DNA of 64,000 bases from Aureococcus anophagefferens (GCF_000186865.1 NW_008705562.1:3389904-3453903), one strand, 5' to 3'; positions 17,066 to 27,290 are shown, counted from the first letter of the stretch. Numbers and translations are program-made. The notes: generated from the letters alone by a model not told the origin.

Positions 17066-18610
17066 ATGGCCGAGGCCACGGTGAACCCGCTCCTCGAGGA
17101 GAGCAAGGAGGAGGCGCCCCCGGTCGACGCCGGCGCCGGCTTCGCCGAGTCGTCGGCGGCGTACCGGCGCTTCGTCTTCGTCGCGGCGCTCGCCTTCGCG
17201 GGGACGACGCTGGCCCTCGGCGTCGTCTGGCCCGTGGAGAAGCACGACTTCCAGAAATTGAGCTGCGTGCCCCAGGCCGAGGTGAGCCATTTCATCGCCG
17301 CCGCGGCCGGCGAGGCCGCGCCCTACGCCTGGACCGCCGTCTGCCGGGAGAAGCGCGCGGACTGCCGGCGCGCGCGCACGGCGTCCATCGCCGCCGCGAC
17401 GGCGTATTGCGGCGCGCGCAACGTCACCGGATGCGCGCCGCTCGCGGAGGCGGCGTCTCGCGGGCTCCCGCCGCTCGACGTCGCGCTCGTCGAAGAGGCG
17501 CGCGGCGACGACGCGCCGCGCGAGGCCGTGGACGCGGCGCTCGCGGCCTGGTGCGGCGCGCGACAGACGGACCCGCTCTGCGCGGCCGGCGGCGCCTTCG
17601 GGACGCCGACGACGAAGGCGGCCGCCGAGCTCTGCGGGGGGTCCGCGGCGTGCGAGGCCGCGGAGCGGTTCTACGACGACCCGAGCCGCTACTGCGCGAA
17701 CTCGTCCGTCCACCACGCGCAGACGTGCGCGACCGCGAAACGATTCGCCAAGGACGTCGCCGCCAACGTCAGCGCCTACTGCGTGAAACAGGGCTCCGTC
17801 GCCGCCAAGGCGTGCAAGGCGCTGAACGCGTCCCTGCACGACCGCGGCCACTGGACGGAGTACTGCGCCTACTCCCTGGGGAACCTGCCGCACTACCTGG
17901 AGTGCAAGGCCGTCAAGGCGGCGATCAAGGTCGCCCTGGACGAGAAGGTCTGCAAGAAGGGGCCGAACTACCAGAAGCTGTGCGACGCGGGCTACGCGAT
18001 CGCCGCGCGCTGGGGCAACGCGACCGCGCCCGTGCCCATCTACGACGCGGCGCTGCAGGTCGCCGAGCTCTACTGCCACTCCGGCGACTGCGGCGCGGAA
18101 ACGGACGCGACGCCGTTGCAGCGCCTCGAGGGCGGCTTCGGCCTCGAGGCCGCGCAGGACGTCATCCGCGACGTCCCGGCCGTCTGCGGCGCGTGGCCCG
18201 CGACGGCCGCGGTCTGCGCGAACGTCACGGCGGCGTTGAAGACCTACTGCGGCAACTCGTCGGTGCACAACCTCGAGTGCGCCTGGCTCCAGGAGCTGAC
18301 GGCCTTCAACCTGTCGCGGCCGCAGCCGTGGAACGTGTCGCGCGGCGACGACCTCTTCGTCAAGACCTGGGCCGCGGCCGACGCGCTCTGCGCGGAGCCG
18401 CCGACCACGGCCAAGGCCTTCGCGCGCGCGGCCTTCGCGCCGCCGCCCCACGAGGCGGACCGGCCGAAGGTCCTCGACCTCGCGCTGCCGTCGCCCGCGG
18501 ACGTCCGCAAGTACGCGTGCCTCGCCGTCGCGAGCATCGACAAGGCCGCGGACCAGTGCCCGGACATGCTCCCCCTCGTCGCCGCGGCGGAGGCGGGGCA
18601 CGCCGCCTAA
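17066..18610 (+). CDS. Type II membrane protein with repeated Cys motifs, family unknown
   Basis: 514 residues. A ~30-residue cytosolic tail is followed by one membrane anchor (FVFVAALAFAGTTLALGVVW, ~37-56); the rest should face the lumen or outside. The ectodomain repeats a Y-C-x(7-12)-C unit about six times (for example YCGARNVTGC, YCANSSVHHAQTC, YCVKQGSVAAKAC, YCAYSLGNLPHYLEC, YCGNSSVHNLEC), plus other Cys and several N-glycosylation sequons (NVT, NSS, NVS, NAS). The regular Cys pairs suggest a disulfide-stabilised helical repeat. I do not recognise the family. The stop lies 31 bases from the convergent PIF1-like gene. Confidence 0.7.
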   Translation: MAEATVNPLLEESKEEAPPVDAGAGFAESSAAYRRFVFVAALAFAGTTLALGVVWPVEKHDFQKLSCVPQAEVSHFIAAAAGEAAPYAWTAVCREKRADCRRARTASIAAATAYCGARNVTGCAPLAEAASRGLPPLDVALVEEARGDDAPREAVDAALAAWCGARQTDPLCAAGGAFGTPTTKAAAELCGGSAACEAAERFYDDPSRYCANSSVHHAQTCATAKRFAKDVAANVSAYCVKQGSVAAKACKALNASLHDRGHWTEYCAYSLGNLPHYLECKAVKAAIKVALDEKVCKKGPNYQKLCDAGYAIAARWGNATAPVPIYDAALQVAELYCHSGDCGAETDATPLQRLEGGFGLEAAQDVIRDVPAVCGAWPATAAVCANVTAALKTYCGNSSVHNLECAWLQELTAFNLSRPQPWNVSRGDDLFVKTWAAADALCAEPPTTAKAFARAAFAPPPHEADRPKVLDLALPSPADVRKYACLAVASIDKAADQCPDMLPLVAAAEAGHAA

Positions 18611-18641
18611 CCTGATTGATTTAAAAAGGTCAGTCCCGGGC

Positions 18642-20757
18642 TTAACCCAGCATCGCGCGGAACGCGGCCTCGTCGATGATGGCGACGTTGAGGTTCTGGG
18701 CCTTGACGTACTTCGACGACGTGTGCGTCGGCCGGCCGTCGTCGAGGACGTCGCCGGCGATGAGGTGCGTCGTCTTCCCGGACACGGCGGACGTCACGCG
18801 GCCGCCGCAGGCCTTGACGATCTGGGCCACCTGGTCGCGGTCGAGGGAGGGAAGCACGCCCGTCGTCACGAAGACGCGGCCCGCGAGGCAGTCCGCGGCG
18901 CCCGTGGGCAGCGACGTCGCCTGCTTCGGCGGCGGCCGCCGCTTGCCCGACGCGAAGTCCCAGTGGGCCGTCGGCGCCTTCGCGGCGGCGGGCGCGTCGG
19001 CGGTGAGGTCCACGAAGGCGCTCCCGCCCGACGCCGGCTTCGCCGAGTCCGTGAGGTCCACGAAGGCGCCCCCGCCCGACGCCGGCTTCGCCGAGTCCGT
19101 GAGGTCCACGACGTCGTCCTCGGGCTCCGGCTCCGGCGCCGCCACGGCCGTCAGGTCGCCCGTCAGCGCCGCGTGGAAGTTGAGCACGGTCGGATGCGCC
19201 TTGACGCCGCTCGCGTCGAAGTTGACGACGCGCAGCCGGTCCATGGACGTCGCGCGCGACACCGCCGTGTACGCCTGGCCGTACTCGAAGCAGCCCCGCA
19301 GGTCGACCTCGAGCAGGTCGATGGACTGGCCCTGGGACTTGTGGATCGTGACGGCCCACGCGAGCTTGAGGGGAAACTGGGACCGCGACGCGATCTGCGC
19401 GTCGCCCTCGTAGACGGACGTCGACTCGCGCTCGACGACGTGGACGCCGCCGCGCGCGAAGCGGCAGCGCACGCCCGTGACCCGCTTCGACTTGGCGTCG
19501 CGCTCGAAGCCGACGACGACGCCGCGCGAGCCGTTGCAGAGGCCCGAGACGACGTCCGTATTGTGCAACAGCATGATTTGCGCCCGCGGCTTCAGCACGA
19601 GCTCCTCGGGCCACTGGCACTGGACGAAGCGGTCCGCCTGGCCCGAGTCGCGCGCCCGCAGGGTCTCGGGCGCGCCCGTGAGCGCGTCGAGGCGCGACGC
19701 GTTGAGGCGGTCGACCTGCGCGTTCGTCGCGTACAATTTCGTCGGCTCGATGTCGCCGTCCTTGAGCTCGTTCGACGCCGTCGCCTCGAGCGTTCTCACG
19801 GTCTTCGGCGACGCGCGGCCCACGCGAAGCTCGTTGAGCAGGGACACGAACCCGGCGTCGCGCTGGCGGAAGACGGCCGACAGGCAGTACTGGCGAGCGC
19901 CGAAGGCGCCGCGCCAGGACTCCGCCTCGAAGGCGAAGCGCGTCACGCGCACGGGCGGCAGCTGCGCGAAATCGCCGCACGCCAACACCTGGACGCCGCC
20001 GAAGGGCCTCGCGTTGCCCCGCGCGGCCCGCGCGACGGCGTCGATCTTGTCCAACAACGCGCCGTCGATCATCGAGATCTCGTCGATGACCAGGGACGCG
20101 CACTGGCGCCACCGCTTCCGCGCGGGCTTCGAGAGCTTCGCCGCGAGCTGCTCGGCGCTGCCGTCGCCGCGGCCGACGCCCGCGAAGGAGTGGAGCGTCG
20201 TGCCTCCGACGAGGACCGCAGCGGCGCCCGTCGAGGCCGTGACGAAGACGCGGCCCTCGCCGCGCTGTCGCCGCCGGAGTTCGAGGATGAGGCGGTGCAT
20301 CGTCGTCGTCTTGCCCGTGCCCGCGTTGCCCGTGAGGAAGAGGCTCTCGCCCCGGAGCCCGACGTCGACGATCCGCGCCTGCTCCGCGGTGAGCGCGACG
20401 CCGCCGCGCGGCGGCGGCGGCGGCGGCGGCGGCGCGGCGTCGACGTCCTCGAGCCACCGCTCCTCGAAGGACGGCTCGGCCTTGGCCGGCCGCGGCGCGG
20501 CCGCGCGCACGGGCCGGGCGGCCTCGCGCGGCGCCGTCGCGCGCGGCGCGGGCGCGTCGACGCGCGTCGCGCCGAGGCGCGCGCCGCCGCCGCGCGCCGC
20601 CGCGGGCGCCGCGGACGACGCGAACGGCCGCGCGGTCGCGGCCGGGCGCGGCGCGGGCNNNNNNNNNNNNNNNNNNNNNNNNNNNNNNNNNNNNNNNNNN
20701 NNNNNNNNTGCCCGTCTGGCGGCCGCGCGTCACGACGTAGCGCTTGCGCTTGCCCAT
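18642..20757 (-). CDS. PIF1-family DNA helicase with SUMO-interacting-like repeats and C-terminal BRCT; gap near N-terminus
   Basis: The probable start is the ATG at 20757 (MGKRKRYVVTRGRQTG); a 50-N gap (20659-20708) then hides a few residues and makes the local frame uncertain. The helicase core has LTAEQARIVD, Walker A LTGNAGTGKTTT, VIDEISMID (Walker B), GDFAQLPPV, and the late motifs WAVTIHKSQGQS and YTAVSRATS, as in PIF1. After it come three near-identical acidic motifs (DDVVDLTDS, AFVDLTDS, AFVDLTAD) that look like SUMO-interacting motifs. The C-terminus is an RFC1/ligase-type BRCT domain (LAGRVFVTTGVLPSLDRDQV, CGGRVTSAVSGKTTHLIAGD). PIF1 helicases act at G-quadruplexes, telomeres and replication forks. 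The BRCT addition suggests phosphoprotein or 5'-phosphate DNA binding. Confidence 0.85.
20659..20708. other. Assembly gap (50 N)
   Basis: Fixed-length run of N inside the N-terminal part of the PIF1-like gene. The true length is unknown, so the reading frame across it cannot be checked. Confidence 0.99.
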
Positions 20758-20945
20758 CTGTGCTGCGCTTCGTAGCAGGCCCGGCCGCGCAGGGTGGAGG
20801 GCGCGTCGATGAACGATACGAGCGGCTAGCAGCATTCAAAATCTGAAGCCATAACCCGACTCAAAGCATTGACGTCATGATGCAGCCAAGTTGCTACTTG
20901 AGAGCTCCGTTGGCGGGAGGCTACGCGGGTAGTATCCTGCTCGTA

Positions 20946-21983
20946 TTACACTGGTGCTCGGCACTGCTTCTTGTGCTCCTTCCAGTGCGCGCGCTGGCAG
21001 GAGGCGTCGCAGTAGCAGACTTTCTTGCAGCGGGCGCAGTCGTTGAGCCCGGCGGCGCTGATCTGCAGGTATCCCTTCCCGCACGCGGCGCAGACCCGAC
21101 GGACCTGCCGCCCCTCTGAAAACGAGATGTTCGCCTCATCCACGCCCGATTCCTTCGCAAGCTTCCGGACCGCTTCCATGGCCCGGTCTCGTCTTTCTCC
21201 GTGAACGTCCTTGAGCGACGCGCTGCAATGGCGTTCGCGAAAGTCGTCGGAGCGCTTTTGCTCAAAGTCGAAGGTCGCGGCTGCGGGATGATTAGCGATG
21301 GCTGCATGATTCTTTTGACATTCGATGTCGTACGCGGCGTCAATTTTCTCCATGCCCTCTTTGCCTCCCCCGCCCTCCGTGTTCTGCATCATGTCTACTA
21401 TGCGGCGAGCTTTCAGGCAGTACTGCTGGAGGAGCGGATCTTTGACGGCGACGTTCGAGGCCTTCTGGTAGACTTTCGCCGCCGGAACGCGTTCAGAGAG
21501 AAGGTAGTGGCGGCGCCCGCGCAACATGCAGCGCACAAGGTCGAGTTGGCAGCAGAAATCGCTGTCGCTTGCGTAGACCGGATTCGTCTTGCGCGCGCTT
21601 GCAAGACGCGTGACAAGGTTCTCCGGCAGGGCGGGGAGCATCACATCCTGGATCAGGCTAAGGAGGTTGTTGGTGAGCTTCGAAGATTGTCGTAGGTCCG
21701 CGTCTCGCTCGCCGGCGGTTACCGTCTCGAAGGCGCGGACATAGAGGTCGATTGCCTTGGCGAGGTCCTCGTCGACGCCGGGGGCGCCGTTGTAGCAGAC
21801 TTCAGCCGCGTTGAACGCTGCAACCGCCAGCCCTGCTTGCGCACAGTCCAAGAGGGTCTGGAAAAAAGCCGCGTTCGTTTTGCGCGATCTCCGATCGGTT
21901 TTGGTCCTGTCGACTTTATGGTAGCATAGTGCCTGGATGGCTTCCTCCAACTTCCTATGCTGGCGGTGGCTCATGCTTGGCAT
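20946..21983 (-). CDS. MYND zinc-finger protein with TPR/Sel1-like helices
   Basis: 345 residues from the ATG at 21983; another in-frame ATG at 22050 would add 22 residues and overlap the shared promoter. The C-terminus is a MYND finger: CAACGKGYLQ, then CARCKKVCYCDASCQRAH and WKEHKKQC, giving all zinc ligands. The central part is helical, with a Sel1-like AAEVCYNGAPGVDEDLAKAI segment. MYND domains bind Pro-rich peptides; the partner is unknown. Codon use is visibly less GC-biased than in neighbouring genes, which could mean recent arrival or low expression (inference). Confidence 0.75.
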   Translation of the reverse strand: MPSMSHRQHRKLEEAIQALCYHKVDRTKTDRRSRKTNAAFFQTLLDCAQAGLAVAAFNAAEVCYNGAPGVDEDLAKAIDLYVRAFETVTAGERDADLRQSSKLTNNLLSLIQDVMLPALPENLVTRLASARKTNPVYASDSDFCCQLDLVRCMLRGRRHYLLSERVPAAKVYQKASNVAVKDPLLQQYCLKARRIVDMMQNTEGGGGKEGMEKIDAAYDIECQKNHAAIANHPAAATFDFEQKRSDDFRERHCSASLKDVHGERRDRAMEAVRKLAKESGVDEANISFSEGRQVRRVCAACGKGYLQISAAGLNDCARCKKVCYCDASCQRAHWKEHKKQCRAPV

Positions 21984-22248
21984 TGCGTCGGCGCGCTGCG
22001 ACGGCGCGCTGCGGTTTCGGGCTCCTACTTGAGTAGGACGGCGTTGCATGCATCGCCGGCATCGTGCAGACGAGCTTCCGCGGCCAACTCGAGCACTTGG
22101 ACCTCGCCGTCTCGTGCCGCGCCGACCGAACGCCACTGTGCGCCCGACAGCCGTCGCGCAGAGCCCCGCCTCGCGCTCGCCGTCTGCGCCGTCGACCGAC
22201 GCGAGCGACGCCGCCGAAAACCTCAGCGCTCGACCGCGACCAAACAAA

Positions 22249-25200
22249 ATGGACGCCCGCGAAATCGCCTCGCGCGCCTCGCGCCTCGCGGAGAAGAAGA
22301 AGAACCCGCACCCCAACGACTGCGCGGAGTGGTACCCGCCGCCGCCGCCGCCGGGCAGCGCGCCGCCGCCGCCGCCGCCGCTGAACTCGTGGGACCTGCC
22401 CGCGGCCGCGAACGCGGCCGCGGCCGAGCCCGCGGCGTGGGAGCGGCCCGCGCCCGTGCGCCTCGACCCCGACGTGGCCATCCCCGGCTTCACGCCGCCG
22501 CCGCCCGCGCCGCCGCCCGGCGCGCCGCCGCCCGGGCCGCCGGAGCCGCCGGCGCCGCCGCGCGTGGAGAACCGCATGTACGCGCCGCGGCCCGAGCACC
22601 TGCAGCAGCCCGCGGCGCCGCCCGGCGCGGCGCCGCCGCCCTTTGGGTACGCGCCCGGCGCGCCGCCGCCGTCGGCCGAGGAGGCGGCGCGGCGGTCCGC
22701 GGGCGCCTACGGCTACGGCGTGCCGCCGGGCCGCGAGCCGCCGCCGGCGCCGCGCGGCGAGTTCGACGCGCGCGGCTTCCGCGCGCCCGGCGGCGGCCAC
22801 GGCACGCAGGCGCGGGCCTCGGGCGACTCGAGCAGCGGCGGCGCCATGGGCAAGCCCCGGGGCCCGGGCGACGGCCGCGCGCGGCCCGCGGGCTGGGCGA
22901 CGCGGCTCAACGCCGACGGGAGCTTCCCGCCGCGCTTCGAGATCGAGCTCAACCAGATGTACTCCAAGTGCTCCTCCATGGCCGACGTCTTCCGCATCTG
23001 GAACGAGTACGGCGCGCTCAACGGCGTCAACCTGGCGACGGCCTTTAGCCGTCTAGGTAGATCCGTCGCGCACGACGCCGTGCTCATCCAGCGCGTGCGC
23101 ATCTCGTACGAGTTCAAGGACATGCTGCGCCTGCTCCGGGGCAAGATCTGCGACGACGCGACCTGGGCGGGGCCGCGCCAGCTCGCGAACATGGCTCATG
23201 CGTTGGCGAAGCTCGACCCCGCGGCCGCGCGCCAGGACGCGACCGTCCGCGAGGAGCTCGCGGCGCTGAGCACGATCGCGCGCGCGAGTAGCCAGCGCTG
23301 CCACGAGTTCAACACGCAGGAACTGTCGAACACGGCCTGGGCCTTCGCGACCGCGGGCTGCGTCGAGCCCAAGCTCTTCGAGGCCATCGCGAAGGAGGCG
23401 GAGCAGATGGCGCGCGACTTCAACCCGCAGGAGCTCGCGAACACGCTGTGGGCCTTTGCGAAATTAGGCGCGAAGGCCCCCGCCATGTTCGAGAAGCTGG
23501 GCGACGCGGCCATCCACCGCGCCGAGGCCTTCACGCCCCAGAACATCTCGAACACGGCCTGGTCCTTCGCGAAGGCGGGGCTGGCGCACGCGCGGGTCTT
23601 CGAGGTGTTGGCCAAGGTCGGCGCCAAGAAGATCCCGACCTTCTCCGTGCAGGCGCTGAGCAACACGGCTTGGGCCTACGCGACGAACCGCCACCTCTCG
23701 GAGCCCGAGTTCTTCGAGCGGTTGGGCGACGTCGCCGCGCGCAAGGTGCCCGACTTCTCGCCGAACGCGCTCGCGGACACGACGTGGTCCTTCGTGACGC
23801 TGGAGGTGCCCCACGTGGGCCTGCTCAACGCCGTCGGCGACTTCCTCGTGCGGCGCGCGGACTACTTCGCGCCCGCGGCGCTGGCCAAGTTCGCGTACGC
23901 GTTCCGCGCGGCGGACGCGCGGAAGCGGCCGGGGACGTACGAGCTCCGCGACGAGCACCTGCGGGGCCTCGTCGACGCGGCGCTGCGCTTCGTCTGCGGC
24001 CACAAGCCCCTGCGGTGCCGCGACGGCACGGAGCTCTGCCAGGCCTACGCGGCGCTCTACCTGTCGTTCGGCAGCCGGTGCGGCCGCGACGCGTGGCTCC
24101 GGCTCTTCGAGGCGCTCGACGCCAACCTGTCCCGCCAGGTGCGCGACGCCGGCGCCGACGAGCTCGCGGCGGCGGCGGCGGCCTTCGCGGACGTGGGCGT
24201 CGAGGCGAAGCTCTACTTCCAGCAGATGTTGGTAAGGGTCGTCGACGCGAAGCACTTCGGCGCCAATATGGTGCGGCCGCGGACCGCGGCGGCGCTGCTG
24301 GACGCGTCGGCGCGGCTCCGCTGGCGCCACAACCAGGGGTCGCGGGCCTTGGTGGATCTCGGGGCGGCGACGGTCGCGGGGCTGGCGCCCGCGGACGCGG
24401 CCGTCGTATTGGCGCGGACGGCGGACCTCGGCGGCTTCCACGACGCGCGGCTCTTCCCGGCCGTCGTCGCGGCGAAGCTGCCCTTCGCCGGGGCGGCGCA
24501 GGTCGCGGCGGTGCTCGGCGCCTTCGCCGTGGCCGGCGCCTGGTTCGACGACTACCTGCTGGGGCTGCACGCGACGCTGACGAAGGAATCCGCGGACGCG
24601 CTCGACGCGGGCGGCGCGGCGAACCTGCGGGCCTTCCGGTCCGCGGCGAAGAGCGACCGGCCGGCGCTCTACGACCAACTGGCCAAGAGCGACGCCTGGC
24701 CCGCGGCGCCGGCCCCGTCGCCCGCGAAGAGCCGCCGGGGGCAGCTCGTCGCGGACGCGTCCTCCGCGCTCGCGGCGCTCGGCTGGGACCACGTCGCGCC
24801 CGACGAGGCGTTGGCCGGCGACGGCGACCGGCCGGAGACCTTCGCGGACTTCCTGGACGTCGATAACAAGGCCGCCGCGCTCCTCTGCGACGCGTCGCGC
24901 TTGGTCCGCTGCCCGAATACGACTACCACCCGCCCGTCGGGCGTCGCGCTCTTCGCCGCGCGGCTGCTCATGCGCGGCGGCTGGCGCGTCGTCTTCGCGG
25001 ACCCGCGGGAGATCGACGCCGCCGCGCGCGACGCCGCCGCCGCCGCGGCGCTCCTGGACCGCCTCCGGGGCGTCGTCGCGCCCCCCGCGGACGCGCCCGC
25101 GGCCGACGACGCGCCGACGCGCCGCGGCAGCCGCGGCGGCAAGAAGCGCGGCAAGCAGGCGCAGCTCAAGCGCAAGCGCGGCACCCACGTCTCCGGCGAC

Positions 25201-25659
25201 GGCGACGACGATGGCGACGACGACGGCTTCGACGCGCCCGAGCCCGTCGACGACGCGGAGCCGGAGCCGGAGGCGCCCGACGCGCCCGACGCGAAGCGGG
25301 CGCGCATCCCCAAAAAAAACAAGCCCAAGCCCGAGCCCGCGGCGGCGCCGGCGCCCGAGCCCGAGCCCGCGGCGGCGCCGGCGCCCGAGCCGGAGCCGGC
25401 CGCGGCGCCCGAGCCGGAGCCGGAGCCCGCGGCGGCGCCCGAGCCGGAGCCGGAGCCCGCGGCGGCGCCCGAGCCGGAGCCGGAGCCCGCGGCGGCGCCC
25501 GAGCCGGAGCCGGAGCCCGCGGCGGAGGAGGCGTCGCTGACCAAGGCCGAGGTCTCGAAGATGACCGTCGTGCAGCTCCGCGAGCAGCTGTCGCAGCGGG
25601 ACCTCGAAACGAAGGGCCTCAAGGCCGCGCTCCAGAAGCGGCTCCTCGCCGCGATCTAG
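22249..25659 (+). CDS. OPR/Tbc2-like helical-repeat RNA-binding protein with C-terminal SAP domain
   Basis: 1136 residues from an ATG in strong context (CAAAATGG). The first ~230 residues are Pro-rich. From ~330 to ~560 there are at least six helical repeats with the core F-x-x-Q-E-L-(S/A)-N-T-A-W-A-F-A-x-A-G, each ~37 residues. They resemble octotricopeptide repeats of chloroplast RNA-processing and translation factors such as Tbc2. A Lys-rich acidic linker with repeated PEPEPAAA units (~1020-1090) leads to a SAP-type helix pair (TVVQLREQLSQRDLETKGLK). The repeats point to sequence-specific RNA binding. SAP domains usually bind DNA or RNA. No clear organelle presequence is seen, because the Pro-rich start is atypical. 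Confidence 0.75.
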   Translation: MDAREIASRASRLAEKKKNPHPNDCAEWYPPPPPPGSAPPPPPPLNSWDLPAAANAAAAEPAAWERPAPVRLDPDVAIPGFTPPPPAPPPGAPPPGPPEPPAPPRVENRMYAPRPEHLQQPAAPPGAAPPPFGYAPGAPPPSAEEAARRSAGAYGYGVPPGREPPPAPRGEFDARGFRAPGGGHGTQARASGDSSSGGAMGKPRGPGDGRARPAGWATRLNADGSFPPRFEIELNQMYSKCSSMADVFRIWNEYGALNGVNLATAFSRLGRSVAHDAVLIQRVRISYEFKDMLRLLRGKICDDATWAGPRQLANMAHALAKLDPAAARQDATVREELAALSTIARASSQRCHEFNTQELSNTAWAFATAGCVEPKLFEAIAKEAEQMARDFNPQELANTLWAFAKLGAKAPAMFEKLGDAAIHRAEAFTPQNISNTAWSFAKAGLAHARVFEVLAKVGAKKIPTFSVQALSNTAWAYATNRHLSEPEFFERLGDVAARKVPDFSPNALADTTWSFVTLEVPHVGLLNAVGDFLVRRADYFAPAALAKFAYAFRAADARKRPGTYELRDEHLRGLVDAALRFVCGHKPLRCRDGTELCQAYAALYLSFGSRCGRDAWLRLFEALDANLSRQVRDAGADELAAAAAAFADVGVEAKLYFQQMLVRVVDAKHFGANMVRPRTAAALLDASARLRWRHNQGSRALVDLGAATVAGLAPADAAVVLARTADLGGFHDARLFPAVVAAKLPFAGAAQVAAVLGAFAVAGAWFDDYLLGLHATLTKESADALDAGGAANLRAFRSAAKSDRPALYDQLAKSDAWPAAPAPSPAKSRRGQLVADASSALAALGWDHVAPDEALAGDGDRPETFADFLDVDNKAAALLCDASRLVRCPNTTTTRPSGVALFAARLLMRGGWRVVFADPREIDAAARDAAAAAALLDRLRGVVAPPADAPAADDAPTRRGSRGGKKRGKQAQLKRKRGTHVSGDGDDDGDDDGFDAPEPVDDAEPEPEAPDAPDAKRARIPKKNKPKPEPAAAPAPEPEPAAAPAPEPEPAAAPEPEPEPAAAPEPEPEPAAAPEPEPEPAAAPEPEPEPAAEEASLTKAEVSKMTVVQLREQLSQRDLETKGLKAALQKRLLAAI

Positions 25660-25694
25660 CTAGCGCGCATGGGCTTAAGAGGGGTGGCACGAAC

Positions 25695-27290
25695 CTAGGC
25701 TCTGCCGAACGCGGTGAGGACCTTCCGCATCGCGCCCACGGCGAAGCCCACGTCGCGGAGGTCGTCCTTGTCCAGGAGGCGGAGCGTCTCGAGGTCGTAG
25801 ATGTCCTCGCGGTGGAGCGCGCCGAGGTGGTGCGCGAGGCCGAGCGCCGCGAGGAACGACGCGAGATCCGCGGGCGGCGCCGGGGGCGGGCTCGGCGCGC
25901 GCCGGCTCGCGTCGGCCTCCGCGGCGGACAACGCCAGCGCGCGCGCGAGGTCCTCGTCGGGCCCTTCCGCCGGCGGCGCCGCGGGCCGGCGGCGCTCCGC
26001 CTCGAACTCGGCGGCGGACAGGGCGAGGGCGCGCTGCAGGGCGGCGTCGACGGGCGGCGGCGCGCGGCGCGCCGGCGCGGGCGCGGGCGCGCGCGGGGGG
26101 CCGCGCGGGAGCTTGACGACGTCGACCGCGACCGTCCGGCCCCGTTCGCGGCCGAGCGCGTACTCGAGGCGAACCCCCGGCCTGAGGCCGCGGACGCCGC
26201 GGACGAGGACGTCGGGCCCGCCGTCGTCCGGCGTCACGTACGGCCGGTCGCCCTGGCCTGCTTGTCCGCGGTCGGGGCTTTTGCCGAAGACGACCACGCC
26301 GTGTAACCTCTCCCCGCGCGGCTCCGGCGCCCGCGGCTCCGGCGCCCGCGGCGGCGGCGCCTGTGGCTCCAGCGCCCGCGGCGACGGCGCCCGCGGCGAC
26401 GGCGCCCGCGGCGGCGGCGCGGCCGTCACCAGCGGAGACGGCGGCGGCGCCTGAGGCTCCGGCGCCCGCGGCTCCGGCGCCCGCGGCGGCGGCGCGGCCG
26501 TCACCAGCGGCGACACGGACGGCGCCGGGGGCGGCGCCGCGGCGGACACGAGCGGAGAGACCGGGAGCGGAAGCGCGGGCGCCCGCGGCGGCGGCGCGGC
26601 CGACGCCGGAGCCGCGGGGCGCGTCCCGCCGGGGAGCTCAGGCCAGGCGGCCGCGGTCGGCTCCGGCGGCGCGGCGGCCGCCGGCTCCGGCGGTCGAGCG
26701 GGCGCGACCGGCGCCGCCGCGCCGTCGGCGGACGACGCGGGTCCCATGCGCAGCACGACCTTCTTCGGTCGCGCGCGCGCGCGCGGCGCGGGCCGCGACG
26801 AGGGCGCGTCCGCCGCGTCGTCCCGCGTGTACATGGCGCAGGCGGCCAGGTCGACGTCCGGCGGCGGCGCCGCGGCGGGCGCCGCGGCGGCGGCGCGCGG
26901 AGCGCGCGCGGGCCGCGCGACGCGCTGCGCCGTCCCGGCGTCGGCGGCCTCCTCCTGAATGGGCTCGCGCCCGAGCTCGATCCAGCGGTTGATCACGATG
27001 ACGGCGGCGCGCTCGAAGCAGTCGCTCGAGCACGTCGCCGCGCAGCGCTTCGCCTGGTTCTTCTTGAGGCGCGCTTCCTTGCCGTACTGGAGCTTCTTCT
27101 GCTGGTTGATCTTCTTGATGCGCGGCAGCCGCACGGGCCGCGAGCACTTGGGGCAGACCGCGTCCTCGTCCGGCGGGAGCGCCGCGCCGCGCGCCTCGTC
27201 GGACAGCGACCGCCAGAACTCGTCCCAGGTAGCGGCGTCGTGGGCGGCGCCGATGCGCCGGCGCCACGCGCGCGACTGCTGCGCGTCCAT
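25695..27290 (-). CDS. Multidomain protein: Cys motif, cold-shock-like fold, two UIMs and SAM domain
   Basis: 531 residues from the ATG at 27290. The N-terminal ~110 residues hold a possible zinc-binding pair (CPKCSRPVRLP and CAATCSSDCF). A long Pro/Ala-rich linker with repeated RAPEP and PLVTAAPPPRAP units follows. Residues ~375-445 look like a divergent cold-shock/OB strand pattern (GVVVFGK, PYVTPDDGGPDVLV, GVRLEYAL). Two ubiquitin-interacting motifs then appear, ALQRALALSAAEFEAE and DLARALALSAAEAD. The C-terminus is a SAM domain (LASFLAALGLAHHLGALHRE, then LLDKDDLRDVGF). This combination suggests a scaffold reading ubiquitin and possibly RNA; no enzyme activity is apparent. The long linker inflates length and is low complexity. 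Confidence 0.65.
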   Translation of the reverse strand: MDAQQSRAWRRRIGAAHDAATWDEFWRSLSDEARGAALPPDEDAVCPKCSRPVRLPRIKKINQQKKLQYGKEARLKKNQAKRCAATCSSDCFERAAVIVINRWIELGREPIQEEAADAGTAQRVARPARAPRAAAAAPAAAPPPDVDLAACAMYTRDDAADAPSSRPAPRARARPKKVVLRMGPASSADGAAAPVAPARPPEPAAAAPPEPTAAAWPELPGGTRPAAPASAAPPPRAPALPLPVSPLVSAAAPPPAPSVSPLVTAAPPPRAPEPRAPEPQAPPPSPLVTAAPPPRAPSPRAPSPRALEPQAPPPRAPEPRAPEPRGERLHGVVVFGKSPDRGQAGQGDRPYVTPDDGGPDVLVRGVRGLRPGVRLEYALGRERGRTVAVDVVKLPRGPPRAPAPAPARRAPPPVDAALQRALALSAAEFEAERRRPAAPPAEGPDEDLARALALSAAEADASRRAPSPPPAPPADLASFLAALGLAHHLGALHREDIYDLETLRLLDKDDLRDVGFAVGAMRKVLTAFGRA

